Below, one piece after another: positions 61,237-64,000 of a stretch of 64,000 nucleotides of DNA. The DNA is from Burkholderia stabilis (GTDB lineage: Bacteria; Pseudomonadota; Gammaproteobacteria; Burkholderiales; Burkholderiaceae). The number at the start of each line of letters is the position of its first letter. Positions within the stretch are counted from its first letter, which is position 1. Made by a program: the position numbers and the translations under genes. The notes beneath the pieces are model-generated. The model was not told where the DNA came from and searched no databases. It worked only from the letters and a program-made list of their open reading frames with translations. The stretch is from the NCBI RefSeq assembly GCF_001742165.1, contig NZ_CP016443.1:1860001-1924000 (forward strand). The letters run 5' to 3'.

Positions 61237-62655
61237 TCACGCCGCATTCGCCCGAAGCCGGTCGCCGGCATCGGAGGCCAGCCGTGCGTAGCCCGGCAAC
61301 GTCAGCAGTGCAAGCACGCCGGCCGCGATGAATGCCCAGCGGAAGTCGTCGAGCACGTAATGCATGCCAACCGTATCGCCGCGCACCAACGCCGCGACCC
61401 GCAGCGACAATGCACCGAACGCGATCCCCATCCCGATCGTCATCTGCTGCGCGGCGCTCCACAGCGTGCTGGCCGCGCTCGTCTGCGTGGCCGGGATATC
61501 CGCATAGGCCAGCGTCGCGAGCGTCGTGAACTGCATCGACCGCGTCAGTCCGTAGACGAATACGATGAACAGCGTGATCGCCAGCGGCGTCGACGCGGTC
61601 AGCCAGCCGCACGCGATCGTGAAGATGCCGACGAGCGTCACGTCGACGAGTGCGACGCGCCGGAAACCATAGCGGTCGAGGATCCACGACGTCCCCGCCT
61701 TCATGCCGAGATTGCCCAGCGCGCTTGCGAGCAGCAGCAGGCCGGACTGGAACGGCGACAGCCCGAAACCGATCTGGAACAGCAACGGCAGCAGATACGG
61801 CACGGCGTTGATCGCCATCCGTGTAATCGAGCCGGTGATCACCGTCACCGAGAACGTCGGCACCTTCAACGTTGTGAAATCGAGCAGCGGATGCGCGCAA
61901 CGTCGCGCGTACAACCACGCTGCAACGCCAAACAACACGCTCGCGCCCACCAGGATGGCTGCGCGTGTGAAGTGCACATCCTGCTGGCCGGCTGCCTCCG
62001 TGCCGATCAACAGACAGGTCAGCGCTGCGCCGGCAAGCACGAAGCCGACCCAATCGAGCGGCCGTTGCTCGTCGGCCCGCGTGTTCCGGACGATCAACCA
62101 CGTGCAGACAAGCGCGGCGATGCCGAACGGAACGTTCAAGAGGAAGATCCATCGCCACGACGCATAGGTCGTGATGAAGCCACCGATCGGCGGCCCGACG
62201 ACGGGCGCGACGATGCCTGGCCACGTAATCGTCGCGATCGCACGCATCAGTTTTGCCTTCTCGGTGCTGCGCACGACGATCATCCGCCCAACTGGCACCA
62301 TCATCGCCCCGCCAACACCCTGCAGCAGGCGCGCGGCCGTGAACGTCGCGACGCCTTCGGACAACCCGCACAGCACCGACGCACCGGTAAACACGACGAT
62401 GGCGCTGGCAAACACCGTGCGCGAACCATATCGATCTGCGATCCAGCCGCTGATCGGGATGAACACGGCAAGCGCAAGCATGTAGGCCGTCATCCCGAGA
62501 CTCAGCGCGTTCGGCCCGACGCCGAACGAGTGCGCCATTTGCGGCAGCGCGGTCGCGATCACGGTCGTGTCGAGGTACTCCATGAAGAACGTTGCGGCGA
62601 CGAGATACGGCAAGAAGTCGGTCGTCCGACCACCTTGGGCAGGGCTGTCAATCAT
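61237..62655 (-). CDS. MFS exporter, DHA2/EmrB-like (14-TM type)
   Basis: A 472-residue inner-membrane exporter. MFS motif A is seen as GWIADRYGSRTVF (~70). LDTTVIATALPQMAHSFG (~26-43) is the DHA2 signature. Hydrophobic segments are consistent with about 13-14 TM helices. Such proteins pump drugs or metabolites with protons. The start ATG 62655 gives the usual N-terminus but has no good ribosome site; TTG at 62709 is possible. It is transcribed alone, leftward toward the repeat array. Confidence 0.88.
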   Translation of the reverse strand: MIDSPAQGGRTTDFLPYLVAATFFMEYLDTTVIATALPQMAHSFGVGPNALSLGMTAYMLALAVFIPISGWIADRYGSRTVFASAIVVFTGASVLCGLSEGVATFTAARLLQGVGGAMMVPVGRMIVVRSTEKAKLMRAIATITWPGIVAPVVGPPIGGFITTYASWRWIFLLNVPFGIAALVCTWLIVRNTRADEQRPLDWVGFVLAGAALTCLLIGTEAAGQQDVHFTRAAILVGASVLFGVAAWLYARRCAHPLLDFTTLKVPTFSVTVITGSITRMAINAVPYLLPLLFQIGFGLSPFQSGLLLLASALGNLGMKAGTSWILDRYGFRRVALVDVTLVGIFTIACGWLTASTPLAITLFIVFVYGLTRSMQFTTLATLAYADIPATQTSAASTLWSAAQQMTIGMGIAFGALSLRVAALVRGDTVGMHYVLDDFRWAFIAAGVLALLTLPGYARLASDAGDRLRANAA

Positions 62656-63118
62656 GAACGTGCAGGAGACGGAATGCGGAAGACGCCGATCGCCAGCGGA
62701 TGCAGACAAGCGCCGGAATCGGGACGAATGGCGATATTACCCTGAAGGGCTTGCCCCGCGCTCTGCCGACGGACGTCCGCGAATGCACTTTATGCGCATA
62801 GATTTCGGGGACGATTTCCCGCTGCGCGCGCCGAGCTGTACCTATGATCGGACCGACTCGATGCGATGAAGAATGGGGAGATAAAGCCGTGCCGACTTAA
62901 AAACTCGCTATTTATGGGCCATTGTCACCGAACATCTCCCATCATCAGCCATCGCCACAATCAGGTGTTTGAGTTGTTCGATTTTCGGGCTGACGGCTCT
63001 TGCTGCGAACAGAGGGTCGTGGGGTGTCAGTCACGCCAGCATCCGTTACCGTTACGCAACTGACCTGGGCAGTTTGAGCGCGTCTCGGTGGTCTCGCGAA
63101 TGGCGGGTTCTGGTCTGA
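62656..63118. other. Lower-GC region between MFS gene and insertion sequence
   Basis: 463 bp with no supported gene. GC content is lower than average at ~62860-63010. A 7-base TGACCTG at 63061 matches the start of the IS left end and could be a remnant or coincidence. No tRNA or integrase was seen. Confidence 0.45.
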
Positions 63119-63186
63119 TGACCTGCTCCCCGTAAACCGGGCCAGTCGGAATCTAGTAAAGTCCGTTTTCGGAGAGGAAGACGGAC

Positions 63187-63450
63187 ATGAAGAAGCGCTT
63201 TTCGGAAGAACAGATCATCGGCTTCCTGAAGGAAGCGGAGGCGGGCCTGCCGGTGAAGGAGCTGTGCAGGAAGCATGGGTTCAGTGACGCCTCGTTCTAC
63301 ACGTGGCGCGCGAAGTTCGGCGGCATGGAGGTGTCGGAAGCCCGTCGGCTCAAGGAGCTGGAAGCCGAGAACGCGAGGCTGAAGAAGCTGCTGGCCGAGG
63401 CGATGCTCGATATGGAAGCCCTGAAGGTGGTCGTGAAGGGAAAGCCCTGA
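63187..63450 (+). CDS. IS3-family transposase OrfA (IS407 type)
   Basis: An 87-residue OrfA with a helix-turn-helix of the transposase_8 type (FSEEQIIGFLKEAEAG, then CRKHGFSDASFYTWRAKFGG) and a C-terminal leucine zipper (LKELEAENARLKKLLAEAML). Length matches IS407 OrfA. It binds IS ends and, by -1 frameshifting near its end, is fused to OrfB to make the transposase. GGAGAGG lies upstream of the ATG. Confidence 0.95.
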   Translation: MKKRFSEEQIIGFLKEAEAGLPVKELCRKHGFSDASFYTWRAKFGGMEVSEARRLKELEAENARLKKLLAEAMLDMEALKVVVKGKP

Positions 63451-64000
63451 GCCCGCAGGCCAGGCGCGAGGCGGTCGCGGCGATTCGGCAGAAGGTCAAT
63501 GTCTCCGAGCGCCGTGCCTGCCGGCTTGTCGGGCTTTCGCGCAGCGTGCTGCATTATGAAGCGCAGCCGGACCACGAGAATGAGGCGCTCAAGGCGCGCC
63601 TCATCGAGCTGGGGCACCAGAGGCGGCGTTTCGGCTATCGGCGGCTACACGCGCTGCTGGCGCGCGAAGGAAGGCACGTAAACCACAAGCGCGTGCACCG
63701 GCTGTATCGCGAGGCCGGACTGGCCGTGCGGCGCCGGCGACGGCGCCACGGCGTGATGGTCGAGCGCGAGCAGCTGGCTTTGCCGAGTACGCCGAACGAG
63801 GTGTGGTCCCTCGATTTCGTGATGGACGCATTGTCCAACGGGCGTCGCCTGAAGTGCCTGACCATTGTCGACGACTTCACCAAGGAAGCGGTCGAGATCG
63901 TGGTGGACCACGGCATCTCGGGTCGGTATGTGACGCGCGTGCTGGACCGGGTGGCGCGCTTCAGGGGCTACCCGAAAGCGTTGCGCACGGACCAGGGACC
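63447..64000 (+). CDS. IS3-family transposase OrfB, 3' truncated by window edge
   Basis: The rve-type integrase core continues in the -1 frame from the end of orfA and stays open to the edge (~184 residues seen). HTH_21-like HQRRRFGYRRLHALL, the first catalytic Asp in VWSLDFVMDAL, and a second in LRTDQGP (end of window) are present; the Glu lies beyond the edge. The only overlap with orfA is 4 bp, with GGGAAAG just before as a candidate slip site. Confidence 0.93.
   Translation, partial: MSPQARREAVAAIRQKVNVSERRACRLVGLSRSVLHYEAQPDHENEALKARLIELGHQRRRFGYRRLHALLAREGRHVNHKRVHRLYREAGLAVRRRRRRHGVMVEREQLALPSTPNEVWSLDFVMDALSNGRRLKCLTIVDDFTKEAVEIVVDHGISGRYVTRVLDRVARFRGYPKALRTDQG

Larger units (their letters stand above)
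63119..64000 (+). mobile_element. IS3-family insertion sequence, IS407 type (right part beyond window)
   Basis: The left terminus is placed at 63119, where TGACCTGCTCCCCG starts; IS407-group elements have termini of this kind. It lies 68 bp before orfA. Inside are orfA (HTH) and orfB (DDE integrase core), the latter cut by the window edge. The right terminus and target duplication are not visible, so intactness is unknown. Confidence 0.85.

Noticed and set aside
60627..61331. A 234-residue rightward open frame through the 104-bp repeats
   Set aside because: Repeat spacings of 102, 103, 104 and 106 bp would change the frame in each unit, so the protein repeat is not preserved. It also runs into the convergent MFS gene.
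62866..63063. A 65-residue frame before the insertion sequence
   Set aside because: No ribosome site and no similarity recognised; Cys/His richness without a motif.

Overview
The window is a high-GC, densely packed bacterial chromosome segment that looks like Burkholderia, probably the B. cepacia complex and probably a secondary replicon. The reasons are the strong GC3 bias (long antisense open frames everywhere), two gram-negative porins with the typical SSVTLYG mature start, many LysR/LysE/MFS/TetR genes around small catabolic units, and an IS407-like insertion sequence at the right edge. This is inferred from family knowledge, not from a database search.

Layout. 1-4.4 kb: the end of a TonB-dependent receptor, then a tight four-gene operon for exported proteins (a Tat-like DsrE-type protein, an orphan substrate-binding protein, a cytochrome c4-like dihaem protein and a TsdA-like dihaem cytochrome). 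This is a possible periplasmic sulfur-oxidation unit. 4.4-8.6 kb: a secreted beta-propeller protein, a GFA-family protein and a porin. 8.9-11.5 kb: LysE exporter, acetyltransferase, metallophosphoesterase and alpha/beta hydrolase. 11.6-14.5 kb: an OmpR-type two-component system divergent from a thioredoxin-fold gene, with a 10-bp-phased direct repeat between them. 14.5-19.2 kb: a PaiB-like protein divergent from a MocR-type regulator, then a class A penicillin-binding protein. 19.4-26.2 kb: two small genes, then a purine-salvage group (adenosine deaminase, NCS2 permease, LysR, exported nucleoside hydrolase, porin). 26.4-32.4 kb: L,D-transpeptidase, sugar/acid-type MFS transporter and a large MscS channel. 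32.6-38.5 kb: a lysine/pipecolate catabolic group (ALDH7-type dehydrogenase, LysP-like permease, FAD amine oxidase, TetR). 38.6-43.8 kb: phospholipase D-like protein, DeoR regulator, a small protein, DMT exporter and NAD synthetase. 44-47.3 kb: two acid-type serine peptidases (S10 and S53) separated by an intrinsic terminator. 47.5-52.3 kb: LysE/Lrp pair, then LysR, ureohydrolase and MFS transporter. 52.4-57.6 kb: metE/metR, then cbtBA under a compact cobalamin riboswitch, and a phosphoglycerate-mutase-fold protein. 57.8-62.7 kb: PiT phosphate transporter with a Pho-box-like site, a 2OG-Fe(II) oxygenase, a non-coding array of about six 104-bp imperfect repeats, and an EmrB-type MFS exporter. 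63.1 kb to the end: the left part of an IS3-family (IS407-type) element.

Functional themes are uptake and breakdown of small nitrogen compounds (purines, lysine/pipecolate, guanidino compounds), each with its own transporter and regulator. There is also a cobalamin theme: B12-independent methionine synthase next to B12-riboswitch-controlled cobalt uptake. The least explained parts are the cytochrome/DsrE/SBP operon and the 104-bp repeat array, whose units carry a hairpin with compensatory changes. No rRNA, tRNA, CRISPR array or prophage was recognised.
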